Shown piece after piece: positions 1-7,444 of a stretch of 38,059 bases of DNA. Numbering within the stretch: the stretch's first letter is position 1; each line of letters begins with the position of its first letter. The notes beneath the pieces were generated by a model that worked only from the letters and a program-made list of their open reading frames with translations, had not been told where the DNA came from and ran no database searches. The position numbers were made by a program, and so were the translations under genes. Origin of the DNA: Sedimentisphaerales bacterium (lineage in GTDB: Bacteria; Planctomycetota; Phycisphaerae; Sedimentisphaerales; Anaerohalosphaeraceae); NCBI GenBank assembly GCA_016930745.1, contig JAFGGE010000067.1, positions 1-38,059 of the forward strand. The letters are read 5' to 3'.

Positions 1-2
1 AT

Positions 3-605
3 GATCTGCCGCAGCCGGCGGCCGGCCATGGGATCGGGGCCGGCGACGTGGATTCCGACGGCCGTTGCGATGTCGTCGCGCCTAACGGCTGGGCGCAGCA
101 GCAGGCCGACGGTTCATGGGTCTGGCTGGCCGAGTTCCAGCTTGGCACAACCAGTATCCCGATTCTTGTGCACGATGTGGACGGCGACGGAGACAACGAT
201 ATCGTCTGGGGCATGGGGCACAATTACGGCATTTACTGGTTCCAGCAGGGTAAGGATGCCGACGGCAAACGGACCTGGACCAAGCATACGATTGACCAGT
301 CCTGGTCTCAGCCTCATTATATGCTTTTTGTCGATCTTGATGGAGACGGCATAGAAGACCTGCTTACGGGCAAACGATATTATGCTCATAACGGACATGA
401 TCCCGGCGGCAACGATCCGGTCTGTGTATATTATTACACTTTCAACCGTACAGCAAAGCAATGGACTCGACATCTATTGCACGAGGGCGGACAGGTCGGC
501 TTTGGCATTAACACTGCGGTCGCCGATATTGACGATGACGGCGATATCGACGTTTTGGCTCCCGGCAAGAGCGGCCTTTACCTGCTGGAAAACCTCCGGA
601 AATAA
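3..605 (+). CDS. FG-GAP/VCBS repeat protein, 5'-truncated by the window edge
   Basis: The reading frame is open from base 3, so the start lies outside the window; about 200 C-terminal residues are visible. Several repeats with the aspartate-rich calcium-binding pattern of FG-GAP/VCBS blades can be read: DVDSDGRCDVV, DVDGDGDNDIVWG, DLDGDGIEDLLTG and DIDDDGDIDVLAPG. Repeats of this kind form integrin-like beta-propellers in secreted or surface proteins, usually with carbohydrate-binding or structural roles. The protein ends just after the last repeat (GLYLLENLRK), as is common for propeller domains that close the chain. A second protein of this class lies at 26602-27852. The specific ligand or role cannot be told from the sequence. 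No terminator is visible between its stop and the argH promoter 60 bases downstream. Confidence 0.85.
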   Translation, partial: DLPQPAAGHGIGAGDVDSDGRCDVVAPNGWAQQQADGSWVWLAEFQLGTTSIPILVHDVDGDGDNDIVWGMGHNYGIYWFQQGKDADGKRTWTKHTIDQSWSQPHYMLFVDLDGDGIEDLLTGKRYYAHNGHDPGGNDPVCVYYYTFNRTAKQWTRHLLHEGGQVGFGINTAVADIDDDGDIDVLAPGKSGLYLLENLRK

Positions 606-665
606 TTCAGCTGTTCCTGATCACGTTCCAGAATACGGGACAAGGATGAGCCAACCGGGTCCATC

Positions 666-694
666 TTGACAGGGAAGGTCCGCCTCCCTATGAT
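666..694 (+). promoter_or_regulatory. Sigma-70-type promoter of the argH-thiL-tsaE operon
   Basis: TTGACA at 666-671 and TATGAT at 689-694 are separated by exactly 17 bases. The argH start codon lies 52 bases beyond the -10 box. A 7-base inverted repeat (GAATACG at 631-637, CGTATTC at 698-704) flanks the promoter and might be an operator, but 7 bases can arise by chance. Confidence 0.75.
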
Positions 695-745
695 TCGCGT
701 ATTCGGGATACGATTGAAAGTGCAAGCGGAATAGGGAGCAAACGA

Positions 746-2134
746 ATGGGCAAGAGCGAGAAGAGTTGGGAGAAGCGGCTTAGCGGCCAGATCGACGATC
801 TGGCGGTGAATTTTGTCGAGTCGCTGTCCTATGACCGGCGGCTGTATAAAGTGGACATCGCCGGATCGATCGCCCATGCCCAGATGCTGGCCGACCAGGG
901 GCTGATCACCAAGGCCGAATACGGCCAGATCAAGAAGGCCCTCTTTGAGATCGGCGACGAGATTGCCGCCGGAACCTTCGTATTTAACAAGGTTCACGAA
1001 GATATCCATATGGCCGTCGAGGACGCCCTGATCCGCAAAATCGGTGACGTCGGCAAGAAACTGCACACCGGACGAAGCCGCAACGACCAGGTCGCGACCG
1101 ATATCCGACTCTGGATGCGGGATGAAATCGAGCTGATGCAGGCGCGGATCACCCTCGTGCAGCAGGCCCTGGTGAAACTGGCGGATCAGTATAAAGCCGG
1201 CATCATGCCGGCGTATACACACCTGCAGAGGGCCCAGCCGATTGTGATCGGGGCGTATCTGCTGAGTTTTGTCGAGCAATTGGAACGGGACTGGCGGCGG
1301 CTGAAGAACTGTCGGGATCTTCTCAATGTATGTCCGCTGGGTTCGGGTGCGGTGGCCGGTTCCACACTCCCCCTGGACAGGCAATCCACGGCGGCCCTGT
1401 TGGGTTTTTCCGGGATTACCTACAACAGCATCGATGCCGTATCCGACCGGGATTTCTGCGCGGAGTTTATCTTCGACTGTTCGCTGATCGCCGTCCATCT
1501 GTCACGGCTGGCCGAGGACTGGATTCTCTATTGTTCCAACGAGTTTGGTTTTATTACGATTGACGACAAATACTGTACCTCGTCGAGCATGATGCCGCAG
1601 AAGCGAAATCCCGATATGCTCGAGCTGATCCGGGGCAAGACCGGCTCGGTCTACGGGGCGCTGATGGCGATTCTGACGATCCTCAAGGCACAGCCGTCTA
1701 CCTACAACCGCGACTTGCAGGAAGACAAGATTCATGTCTTCCAGGCCGCCGATACGATTGATTTGTCTCTGGATATGACCGCCGCGATCGTCAATGGGAC
1801 CCGGTTCAATACGGCCCGAATCGCCGCCGGCATGGATCGGGGCTTTCTCGAGGCCACCGCGCTGGCCGAGTATCTGGTGCGAAAGGGTGTCCCCTTCCGG
1901 GAGGCGCACGGCATCGTCGGGGCGCTTGTGGCTCAGTGCGAGAAAGAAGACAAGCGGTTGACGGACCTGACCGTGGAGCAGTTTCGTATGGTCTGCGACA
2001 AGATCGAGGCCGATGTGGCCGATGTTCTCGATCAGGCCAGGGTGGTAACGCAGTACAAGACCGAAGGGGCTGCCAGCCCGGCGCAGACGGCCGAGCAGGT
2101 GGCCTACTGGATGCGGAAGCTGGGCGAACGATGA
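746..2134 (+). CDS. argH: Argininosuccinate lyase
   Basis: Catalyses the last step of arginine biosynthesis, splitting argininosuccinate into arginine and fumarate in the cytoplasm. At 462 residues it has the normal family length. It carries the fumarase/aspartase superfamily signature [12 protein letters not shown] near residues 280-291; the first serine of this loop is the usual catalytic base. The N-terminal [13 protein letters not shown] block and the THLQRAQP block are also typical of ArgH. A GGGAG ribosome-binding site lies about 8 bases before the ATG. The stop codon overlaps the start of thiL (ATGA), so translation is probably coupled. The combination argH-thiL-tsaE is unusual functionally: an amino-acid gene is followed by a cofactor kinase and a tRNA-modification gene, so the grouping may reflect shared growth-linked expression only. 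Confidence 0.97.
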   Translation: MGKSEKSWEKRLSGQIDDLAVNFVESLSYDRRLYKVDIAGSIAHAQMLADQGLITKAEYGQIKKALFEIGDEIAAGTFVFNKVHEDIHMAVEDALIRKIGDVGKKLHTGRSRNDQVATDIRLWMRDEIELMQARITLVQQALVKLADQYKAGIMPAYTHLQRAQPIVIGAYLLSFVEQLERDWRRLKNCRDLLNVCPLGSGAVAGSTLPLDRQSTAALLGFSGITYNSIDAVSDRDFCAEFIFDCSLIAVHLSRLAEDWILYCSNEFGFITIDDKYCTSSSMMPQKRNPDMLELIRGKTGSVYGALMAILTILKAQPSTYNRDLQEDKIHVFQAADTIDLSLDMTAAIVNGTRFNTARIAAGMDRGFLEATALAEYLVRKGVPFREAHGIVGALVAQCEKEDKRLTDLTVEQFRMVCDKIEADVADVLDQARVVTQYKTEGAASPAQTAEQVAYWMRKLGER

Positions 2135-3036
2135 GCCCCGGCGAAGACCCAATAACGGCTTGGTTTGCCGCGCAATCCGCTCTCGATCCGGCGCGTTTTC
2201 CCATCGGCATCGGGGACGACATGGCCCAGGCGCGCATCGATGGCGGCTCCGTCCTGATCACTACCGACATGCTGCTGGATGGGACGCATTTCGACCTGCG
2301 CATCCATACTTTGGAGCAGGTGGGGTTCAAGGCGATGAATGTCAATCTGAGCGACTGTGCCGCGATGGCGACGCGTCCGTTGTGCGCCGTCGGGGCCAGC
2401 GCGCTGCCGAAGGGCTTCGGGGCCGATCATCTGCGGCAGATTCATCGGGGCGTGCAGCGGGCCGCCGAGGCGTTCGATTGTCCGCTGGTTGGAGGGGATA
2501 TAACGGTCTGGCAGGACGATGCCCAGCGGCTGGCGATCAATATCACCATGCTGAGCACCCCGGTTGAGGGAGTGAAGCCGGTCCGGCGCAGCGGAGCCAG
2601 AGTCGGCGATGTCATCTGCGTCACCGGGGTGTTGGGAGGATCCCGGGCGGGAAAACATCTTACGTTTACGCCGCGCGTGAAGGAAGCAATAGCCCTGGCG
2701 CAAGCGGTCCCGATTCACGCCATGATGGATATCAGCGACGGTCTGAGCACCGACCTGAACCGGATTTGCACGCAAAGCGGGGTAGGGGCGGTCCTCGAAG
2801 CCGAACGAATTCCCCTCTCCGAGGCCGCTCAAAAACAAACTGATCCTTTAATCAGCGCTTTGAATGACGGGGAAGATTTTGAACTTTTGTTTACCATCGC
2901 CCCGCAGGACTATGAAAAAAGGGCGACTGTCCCCTATTATAAAATAGGGACAGTCACCAATTTATCCGGGATGCGGATCGTTCTGCCGGATGGATCGATG
3001 CGCGAACTGACGCCGGGGGGATATGATCATCTATGA
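2131..3036 (+). CDS. thiL: Thiamine-monophosphate kinase
   Basis: Phosphorylates thiamine monophosphate with ATP to give thiamine diphosphate, the active cofactor. The 301-residue protein shows the family blocks in order: GIGDDMAQ near residue 26, [12 protein letters not shown], the [15 protein letters not shown] block, the glycine-rich GGDITV segment, [15 protein letters not shown], and [11 protein letters not shown] near the C-terminus. These acidic residues bind magnesium-ATP and substrate in ThiL and other AIR-synthase/PurM-like kinases. The reading frame is open further upstream inside argH, but the ATG at 2131 overlaps the argH stop as ATGA and gives the expected family N-terminus. The downstream tsaE start overlaps in the same way. 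Confidence 0.95.
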   Translation: MSPGEDPITAWFAAQSALDPARFPIGIGDDMAQARIDGGSVLITTDMLLDGTHFDLRIHTLEQVGFKAMNVNLSDCAAMATRPLCAVGASALPKGFGADHLRQIHRGVQRAAEAFDCPLVGGDITVWQDDAQRLAINITMLSTPVEGVKPVRRSGARVGDVICVTGVLGGSRAGKHLTFTPRVKEAIALAQAVPIHAMMDISDGLSTDLNRICTQSGVGAVLEAERIPLSEAAQKQTDPLISALNDGEDFELLFTIAPQDYEKRATVPYYKIGTVTNLSGMRIVLPDGSMRELTPGGYDHL

Positions 3037-3521
3037 ATTCTCCGGCAAGCCAGGATGAGAACGTCATCGTAACGGACGGGCCGCAGGGAACCATCGCCCT
3101 GGGCAAGCGGATCGGCGCAGCGCTGCAGGGCGGGGAGGTCTTCTGCCTGGTCGGCCCGCTGGGCAGCGGCAAGACGCACCTGGTCAAAGGCATCGCCGAC
3201 GGCGCGGGCGTGGCGGATGAAGACCTGGTCAGCAGCCCCACGTTTGTTCTGATCAACGAATACGCCACAACCTCCGGCCTGGAGTTATATCATCTGGATG
3301 CCTATCGGCTCGAATCCATACGGCAATTCGAAATGCTGGGATTCGACGATTTATGCCATTCTCATTCCGTCGTGCTGATCGAATGGGCCGATAAGATCGC
3401 CTCCGCCATCAAAAGCGTCCCCTCGATTATGGTGATGTTGAGCCATATCGATTCCACAAAACGACAGATCCAGATTTCTCATTTGCCACCCCATCTTCAC
3501 CATGTTTTAATGTCCTTATAA
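3033..3521 (+). CDS. tsaE: tRNA N6-threonylcarbamoyladenosine biosynthesis ATPase TsaE
   Basis: TsaE is the P-loop ATPase that turns over the TsaB-TsaD complex in making t6A at position 37 of ANN-decoding tRNAs. The 162-residue chain has a Walker A motif ([10 protein letters not shown] near residues 41-50), the family block [11 protein letters not shown], the YHLDAYRL strand, and [10 protein letters not shown], which contains the conserved Glu-Trp of TsaE. Length and order match the family. It is the last gene of the argH-thiL-tsaE operon; its ATG overlaps the thiL stop. Downstream lies a 388-base gap before the pilin gene. Confidence 0.95.
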   Translation: MNSPASQDENVIVTDGPQGTIALGKRIGAALQGGEVFCLVGPLGSGKTHLVKGIADGAGVADEDLVSSPTFVLINEYATTSGLELYHLDAYRLESIRQFEMLGFDDLCHSHSVVLIEWADKIASAIKSVPSIMVMLSHIDSTKRQIQISHLPPHLHHVLMSL

Positions 3522-3909
3522 ATGATCCCTAATGCCCTCCCTTATCGGTCGCTGCGCCGGCGGTACCGTCTGTATCGCCTGTCCGCTCCGCACCGAAGTC
3601 GTTTCGTAAATATTTTTCCCATAAGCGCCTCCCCGGATAGGCGGAGCCGGTTTTGTTTCTTATCTTTTCCTTGGTTTGATGCAGTTCTTTGGAACTCTAT
3701 ATCGAAACAGAACAGACCGATGTTCGGCCGCATTAAAGGTACTTCGTGCACGTCGCCCAAGACGGTTGAGCCGAAGCGAAGAACAAAGTTCTCTGTGGCG
3801 TCTGCATCGGCTCTGAAGACAAATCAAGGTGCGGCAGGGACGCATTGGCGTAAGCAAGGAACGAAAGAAAACTGTCCGAGTGGTACTGGAAATTTTAGGG
3901 AGACTGAAC
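3522..3909 (+). promoter_or_regulatory. Long leader region of the pilin gene with candidate promoter and RNA hairpin
   Basis: A 388-base stretch without a convincing gene. A candidate promoter is TTGATG (3676-3681) and TATATC (3699-3704), 17 bases apart. The transcript would then carry a leader of about 200 bases. Within it GAGCCGA (3768-3774) pairs perfectly with TCGGCTC (3807-3813), and a nested AGAAC/GTTCT stem (3780-3784, 3788-3792) closes on AAA. I compared it by eye with the cyclic-di-GMP-I riboswitch core and did not find the conserved blocks. The purine-rich AGGGAGA before the pilin ATG is its ribosome-binding site. The open frame over 3522-3920 is rich in Arg and Ser and shows no family features, so I treat it as non-coding. 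Confidence 0.45.
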
Positions 3910-4341
3910 ATGAAACGTAGAATGAGAAAAGGATTCACGCTGGTGGAAATTCTGATCGTGGTCGTGATCCTCGGCATTTTGGCCGCGATCGTGATCCCTC
4001 AGTTCACGAATGCCAGCGAAGAAGCCAGCGTCAACAGCCTGCGGGCCGACCTGCAGACGATGCGTTCGCAGATTGAGCTGTACAAGGTGCAGCATCTGGG
4101 CCAGACGCCCACCGTGGCGGACTTTGTGACGCAGATGACGGGACAAACGAACATCAACGGCGCTGCCGGTACGGATTTCGGTCCCTATCTGGAACGCATT
4201 CCCACCAACCAGTTCGTCAACAGCAACACGGTTGCCGCGGCGGACGCTGCCGGAGTGGGTTGGGTCTATAACGCCACCACGGGACGTATCAGCGCTGCCA
4301 CGACAGGGTACACAGGCGCTTTGGTATTAAGTTCGTACTAA
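3910..4341 (+). CDS. Major pilin / GspG-like pseudopilin
   Basis: A 143-residue class III signal peptide protein: short basic leader ending in Gly8, then FTLVEILIVVVILGILAA with Glu at mature position +5, followed by IVIPQFTNASEEA. This is the N-terminal alpha-helix that packs in the core of type IV pili and type II pseudopili after cleavage by a prepilin peptidase. The segment LRADLQTMRSQIELYKVQH is typical of GspG/PulG-like proteins. The ATG at 3910 was chosen because it leaves a normal 8-residue leader and follows AGGGAGA; the same frame is open upstream to 3829. A strong terminator follows at 4370-4417, so this gene can be transcribed at a higher level than the rest of the locus, as expected for a major subunit. 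Whether it is a pilin or pseudopilin cannot be settled from sequence. Confidence 0.93.
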   Translation: MKRRMRKGFTLVEILIVVVILGILAAIVIPQFTNASEEASVNSLRADLQTMRSQIELYKVQHLGQTPTVADFVTQMTGQTNINGAAGTDFGPYLERIPTNQFVNSNTVAAADAAGVGWVYNATTGRISAATTGYTGALVLSSY

Positions 4342-4369
4342 TCTCCGACTGGGAGAGACGATCAAATGC

Positions 4370-4417
4370 GAGCCGACCGGTTGCGACATGAGTCAAAAAC
4401 TGGTCGGCTCTTTTTTT
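4370..4417 (+). terminator. Strong intrinsic terminator after the major pilin gene
   Basis: A 13-base-pair stem with one G-U pair is formed by 4370-4382 (GAGCCGACCGGTT) and 4398-4410 (AACTGGTCGGCTC), with a 15-base loop, followed directly by seven T residues (4411-4417). It lies 28 bases after the pilin stop and inside the larger gene cluster, which implies partial termination with read-through or a further promoter for the genes downstream. Confidence 0.92.
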
Positions 4418-4449
4418 GAACCAGGCAAAGGCGATAGGTGGATAGAACA

Positions 4450-4908
4450 ATGGACGCGGCAATGGAAACGGAAAAACGCGGATTCACCCTGATGGAAGTC
4501 TTCATCGTGGTGATTATTCTTTGCATTACCTCGGCGGTCGTGGTGCCCCAGTTCAGCCGGGCCAGCCAGCAGGCGCGCCTGAGCGAGCTGCTCAGCGACC
4601 TGCAGAAGATGCGCAGCCAGATGGAGCTGTATAAGATTCAGCATGACGATTTGCTTCCCGGCCAGAGCGAGCAGGGCGGGGCGGTGGATGCGGAACAGTT
4701 TGTGGCGGATCTGACAGGCCAGGGCGCCGACGGGTTCGGGCCCTATCTCAAGCGGATCCCCCGCAATGTGTTCAACGGGCTCGACACGATCCAGTTCGTA
4801 AACGAGCATGACGCCAGGCCTTGCTGCCAGGTCAATACCGGGTGGTGGCTCAACGCCGCGACAGGCGAATTTCGGGCCAACGACTGTACGCAGAATGGTT
4901 TGTACTGA
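4450..4908 (+). CDS. Second GspG-like pilin/pseudopilin, paralogue of the upstream gene
   Basis: A 152-residue prepilin with leader MDAAMETEKRG, cleavage after Gly11 and a FTLMEVFIVVIILCITSAVVVPQF helix start with Glu at +5. It aligns along its length with the gene at 3910: LSDLQKMRSQMELYKIQH, then a GFGPYLKRIPRNVF block matching FGPYLERIPTNQF, and a closing NAATGEF segment matching NATTGRI. It therefore arose by tandem duplication. Unlike its partner it has a Cys-Cys pair and a C-terminal Cys (ARPCCQVNTG and ANDCTQN), which could form a disulfide-bonded loop of the kind seen in many type IV pilins. The ATG at 4450 follows AGGTGG at a 9-base distance; an in-frame GTG at 4438 lies before that site and is less likely. 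Confidence 0.9.
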   Translation: MDAAMETEKRGFTLMEVFIVVIILCITSAVVVPQFSRASQQARLSELLSDLQKMRSQMELYKIQHDDLLPGQSEQGGAVDAEQFVADLTGQGADGFGPYLKRIPRNVFNGLDTIQFVNEHDARPCCQVNTGWWLNAATGEFRANDCTQNGLY

Positions 4909-4950
4909 TGTTTTCCGGAAGGGGTGGCCTGTCGGGGATTCATGGACCTT

Positions 4951-5010
4951 CGTCATGCCACAATCGACGTTCTGGATTCCTGCTTTCGCGGGAATGACAA
5001 AAAGAAGACG
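4951..5010. repeat. REP-like palindromic intergenic repeat
   Basis: The core ATTCCTGCTTTCGCGGGAAT (4976-4995) is an 8-base-pair hairpin with a TTTC loop and one G-U pair. It is enclosed by GTCAT (4952-4956) and ATGAC (4994-4998). Sequences of this look (ATTCC-centre-GGAAT, with a TTCTGGATTCC shoulder and a GTCAT end) are known as dispersed small palindromic repeats in many genomes, for example the dRS3-type elements of Neisseria. Only one copy is seen in this window. It lies between two pseudopilin genes. Confidence 0.6.
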
Positions 5011-5027
5011 TACCCTGATACTTTGAA

Positions 5028-5465
5028 ATGAAAAGCAGACGAAACAACAAGGCCTTTACGCTGATTGAAGCGATGATCGCCGTATCGATTCTGGCTGCGG
5101 CGGCGGCGGGGATTCTGCTGCCTTTTGCGGCCGGGGCCTCGGTGCAGATGGAAGGCGCAAGGCGGACCCTGGCGGCCAAACTGGCCTCGGACCTGCTGGA
5201 AGAGATCATCGCCACGGAGTATGCGCAAATATATTTCACATGGAACGGTTATAGTGAGGTCCAGGGACAAGTAAAAAATTGCCAGGCGGATCCTGCCAGT
5301 TATGGAATTGCCGATACCCTGCAAGGATCGCTCTATAGCTCTTTTCGAAGACAGGTATCTCTGTCTCAGCCCATGGGCGCTTCGGGACCTTACTATATAA
5401 CCGTTCGCGTCTACTATAAAGGTGTCGAGATGGCGGCAATTGGAACCACAATCTATTCCTACTAG
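5028..5465 (+). CDS. GspI-like minor pseudopilin
   Basis: A 145-residue protein with a basic leader (MKSRRNNKA) and the processed helix FTLIEAMIAVSILAAAAAGILLPF, with Glu at +5. The FTLIEAMIAVSILA pattern and an LASDLLEEIIATEY segment after the helix match minor pseudopilins of the GspI/PilV type, which cap the pseudopilus tip with GspJ and GspK. The residue before the cleavage site is Ala9, whereas nearly all prepilins have Gly. Ala is tolerated by some prepilin peptidases, but processing may be slower. The next gene starts 12 bases after the stop. Confidence 0.85.
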   Translation: MKSRRNNKAFTLIEAMIAVSILAAAAAGILLPFAAGASVQMEGARRTLAAKLASDLLEEIIATEYAQIYFTWNGYSEVQGQVKNCQADPASYGIADTLQGSLYSSFRRQVSLSQPMGASGPYYITVRVYYKGVEMAAIGTTIYSY

Positions 5466-5477
5466 GCAACCAATCAG

Positions 5478-6029
5478 ATGGCTCAAAAAACCGGTACATT
5501 TCGTCGTTATTTTGGTTTCACTCTGGTGGAACTTCAAATGGCGCTTATCGTTACCGCTATTATCCTTTCATCTGTGGTTTCGTTAAGCTACGCCCTGAAC
5601 GCCGCCCAGCGGGAAACGGAACATCTGTCGGACAATCAGACGATGCTGCGCTATGCCACAAGCCGGATCGGGGATTTGATTCGATACAGCGATGCCGTTG
5701 TGGCATACGATGCGGGGGGGCAGTGGATTGAACTGTGGTCCGATGCTAATGGCGATGGCTTACAGGATGCCTCTGAACGCTTCTTTATTGAAATTGTCAA
5801 TGATGTCCAGGGTCTGCCTTCGGTTCAGTATCGGCCTTCCACCTCGGGATCCGGAACCGTATTGATCGGGAACTATTCCCTTCAAAGTGCAGTGGCTATA
5901 AGCAACATACAATTTGTTCTTGATCCTGTTGCCGATGTGCGGTTTGTAGGGCTCCTGTTTGATATGGAAACCGATGGAAAAACCAACGGATATCAGATCT
6001 GCGGAGCGATCCGGTCCAAGTGTTTTTAA
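5478..6029 (+). CDS. GspJ/PilW-like minor pseudopilin
   Basis: A 183-residue prepilin: leader ends in Gly13 and the mature helix begins FTLVELQMALIVTAIILSSV. Length, position between GspI- and GspK-like genes, and the helix followed by a long beta-rich globular part fit GspJ. The chain contains DANGDGLQD at residues 89-97, an EF-hand-like DxNxDGxxD calcium loop; calcium sites are known in pseudopilins such as GspG, GspK and some GspJ homologues. A Cys pair at the end (QICGAIRSKCF) could be disulfide-bonded. Assignment as GspJ rather than PilW is by order and length only. Confidence 0.8.
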   Translation: MAQKTGTFRRYFGFTLVELQMALIVTAIILSSVVSLSYALNAAQRETEHLSDNQTMLRYATSRIGDLIRYSDAVVAYDAGGQWIELWSDANGDGLQDASERFFIEIVNDVQGLPSVQYRPSTSGSGTVLIGNYSLQSAVAISNIQFVLDPVADVRFVGLLFDMETDGKTNGYQICGAIRSKCF

Positions 6030-6043
6030 TGAGGTAGGGAGAA

Positions 6044-6535
6044 GTGATCCATAACAGAAAAAAACGTTCGGGGGCGGCCCTGTTGATCGTTCTGGTCGTG
6101 GTGATGTTCATCACAATCATCGGCCTGGGATTTCTGGCCAAGAGCGATGCGGAACTGGCTTGCGGCAACAATATGATTTTGCAGACCAGGACAGGCACGG
6201 ATATTGCCGGTGCCGCTCTTTTCAAGGGCAGGGACAGAGTCCTCCTGGCTGGAAGTACAGCTGGTCATCCCAATGCGGTATTTCCACCTTGGGTACGCCT
6301 TCCACATCCTTTCAAAATCGGCAGTCTCGAGTTCTACGATCTGACAATCGGCAACTCCGTTCAGAGTGTGACTGATCCCAACGATTATTATAGAACGATC
6401 TTTATTAGCGCCTATCGTGAGACGGCAGACGGCAAGAAGGTTGGGGAAACACGGATCCGATCGATACTTGAACATACCTATATAAGCAGTTCAAATCAAA
6501 CAGCACAATATACGTCCATAAAAAGAGACCAATAA
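6044..6535 (+). CDS. GspK/PilX-like minor pseudopilin, short
   Basis: A 163-residue protein with a basic leader and a long hydrophobic helix SGAALLIVLVVVMFITIIGLGF, without the FTLxE motif and without Glu at +5. This is the hallmark of the PilX/GspK family, whose members lack Glu5 and sit at the very tip of the pseudopilus. The start is GTG at 6044, preceded by TAGGGAGA. GspK is usually about 300 residues, so this protein is either a PilX-like short form or has lost its C-terminal part; the 351-base gap that follows contains a further open stretch in the same frame (see 6536-6886). It completes the set of pseudopilins in this locus. Confidence 0.72.
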   Translation: MIHNRKKRSGAALLIVLVVVMFITIIGLGFLAKSDAELACGNNMILQTRTGTDIAGAALFKGRDRVLLAGSTAGHPNAVFPPWVRLPHPFKIGSLEFYDLTIGNSVQSVTDPNDYYRTIFISAYRETADGKKVGETRIRSILEHTYISSSNQTAQYTSIKRDQ

Positions 6536-6886
6536 ACCGTCCGATAACGGCTACAGGGTAATGCTCTTTTGCCAATATGCGCCCGAGAAGAACAATTTGC
6601 AACAAAACCGTTCTGGTCCAATCCGGGCAATCGGTCTGTAGCGATTGTGACGATCAAAGGGGGTAAAGCCGGCGCCAGATCGCGTTTTTAGGCCATAAAT
6701 GGGGCTGTCTGTCCGGTCGGCCGGGGCAGAAATGGATTGGCGGGGAGCGGGGGTTCCTCTCAGGCATCGACAAAATACGCCATCTTATCGGAGGGTTGCA
6801 TTTGGCAGATTAAGCAGACCTTTGACCGGGACGAAAAGACAGCAGTGGATTGTAGAGACTCTATCCTCATGTCGATGGAGCAGAAT
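6536..6886 (+). other. 351-base gap without a convincing gene; possible decayed coding sequence
   Basis: After the GspK-like stop (6533-6535) the same frame has a second stop at 6545 and is then open from 6548 to 6688. The middle of this stretch reads PFWSNPGNRSVAIVTIKG, which looks coding, but there is no good start codon or ribosome-binding site. It may be the lost C-terminal part of the pseudopilin. From 6692 on I see nothing recognisable apart from GC-rich short dyads (for example GGCGCC at 6671-6676). The frame of the next pseudopilin is open upstream to about 6737, without family-like sequence before the chosen start. Confidence 0.3.
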
Positions 6887-7426
6887 ATGAATGGGATAAA
6901 AAACAGAGACGGCGGCCGGAAAGCCGGATTTACCTTTATTGAGATCATTGTGGTGATCGTCATTCTGGGGATTGCGGCCCTGCTGGCCGTTCCCATGTTC
7001 AGCTCGGCGGCCGACATCCAGGTCCGCACCGCGGCCAATATGATCGCCGCGGACCTGGAATACGCCAAGAGCATGGCGATTACTTTCCAACAGAAGTACA
7101 GCGTGGTCTTTCTCTCCGGCTCCGAACGATATCAGGTACAGGATCAGGCCGGTGTTGTGCTTACCCATCCCACCAATCCCGGCGTCACCTTTCTGATCGA
7201 TTTTTCCGCGGACAATCGCACTAACCAGGTGGATATCGTGTCGGCGAATTTTGCCGGCGCCACCGGGACGGCGCAGGCCGTGACTTTTGATTACCTGGGA
7301 ACTCCCTATGCCGGGCTGCCCGGAAGCGAGGAAATGTTGAATAACGGGACGATCACGTTGTCGGCCGATACGTTTGGCCTGACCGTGACAGTCGAACCCG
7401 TGACCGGATATATCACGATTCAGTAG
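6887..7426 (+). CDS. GspH/FimT-like minor pseudopilin
   Basis: A 179-residue prepilin with leader MNGIKNRDGGRKAG (cleavage after Gly14) and helix FTFIEIIVVIVILGIAALLAVPMF, Glu at +5. The segment following the helix, RTAANMIAADLEYAKSMAITFQQKYSVVF, is the typical GspH/FimT signature, in which a helical stretch selects residues before a beta-sandwich domain. The ATG at 6887 follows GGAG with a 6-base spacer and gives a short leader; in-frame ATGs at 6869 and 6875 are upstream of that site. It lies directly before pilM, with 18 bases between the genes. Confidence 0.87.
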   Translation: MNGIKNRDGGRKAGFTFIEIIVVIVILGIAALLAVPMFSSAADIQVRTAANMIAADLEYAKSMAITFQQKYSVVFLSGSERYQVQDQAGVVLTHPTNPGVTFLIDFSADNRTNQVDIVSANFAGATGTAQAVTFDYLGTPYAGLPGSEEMLNNGTITLSADTFGLTVTVEPVTGYITIQ

Positions 7427-7444
7427 GATTTCAGGAAAGTATTG

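Noticed and set aside
139..160. TTGGCAC resembling the -24 part of a sigma-54 promoter
   Set aside because: No matching -12 element at the right distance and it lies inside a coding repeat protein.
578..1498. 306-codon open frame on the minus strand inside argH
   Set aside because: Antisense shadow of a well-supported gene; composition follows the complement of argH and no family is recognisable.
3740..3909. Cyclic-di-GMP-I riboswitch in the pilin leader
   Set aside because: Expected for such loci, but the conserved core blocks were not found by eye; a covariance search would decide.
3522..3920. 132-codon open frame between tsaE and the pilin
   Set aside because: Begins immediately after the tsaE stop, is rich in Arg, Ser and Pro without a domain pattern, runs into the pilin start in another frame, and has no ribosome-binding site.
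6699..6890. 63-codon frame before the GspH-like gene
   Set aside because: Low-information Arg/Ser-rich sequence, no ribosome-binding site, overlaps the start of the real gene.
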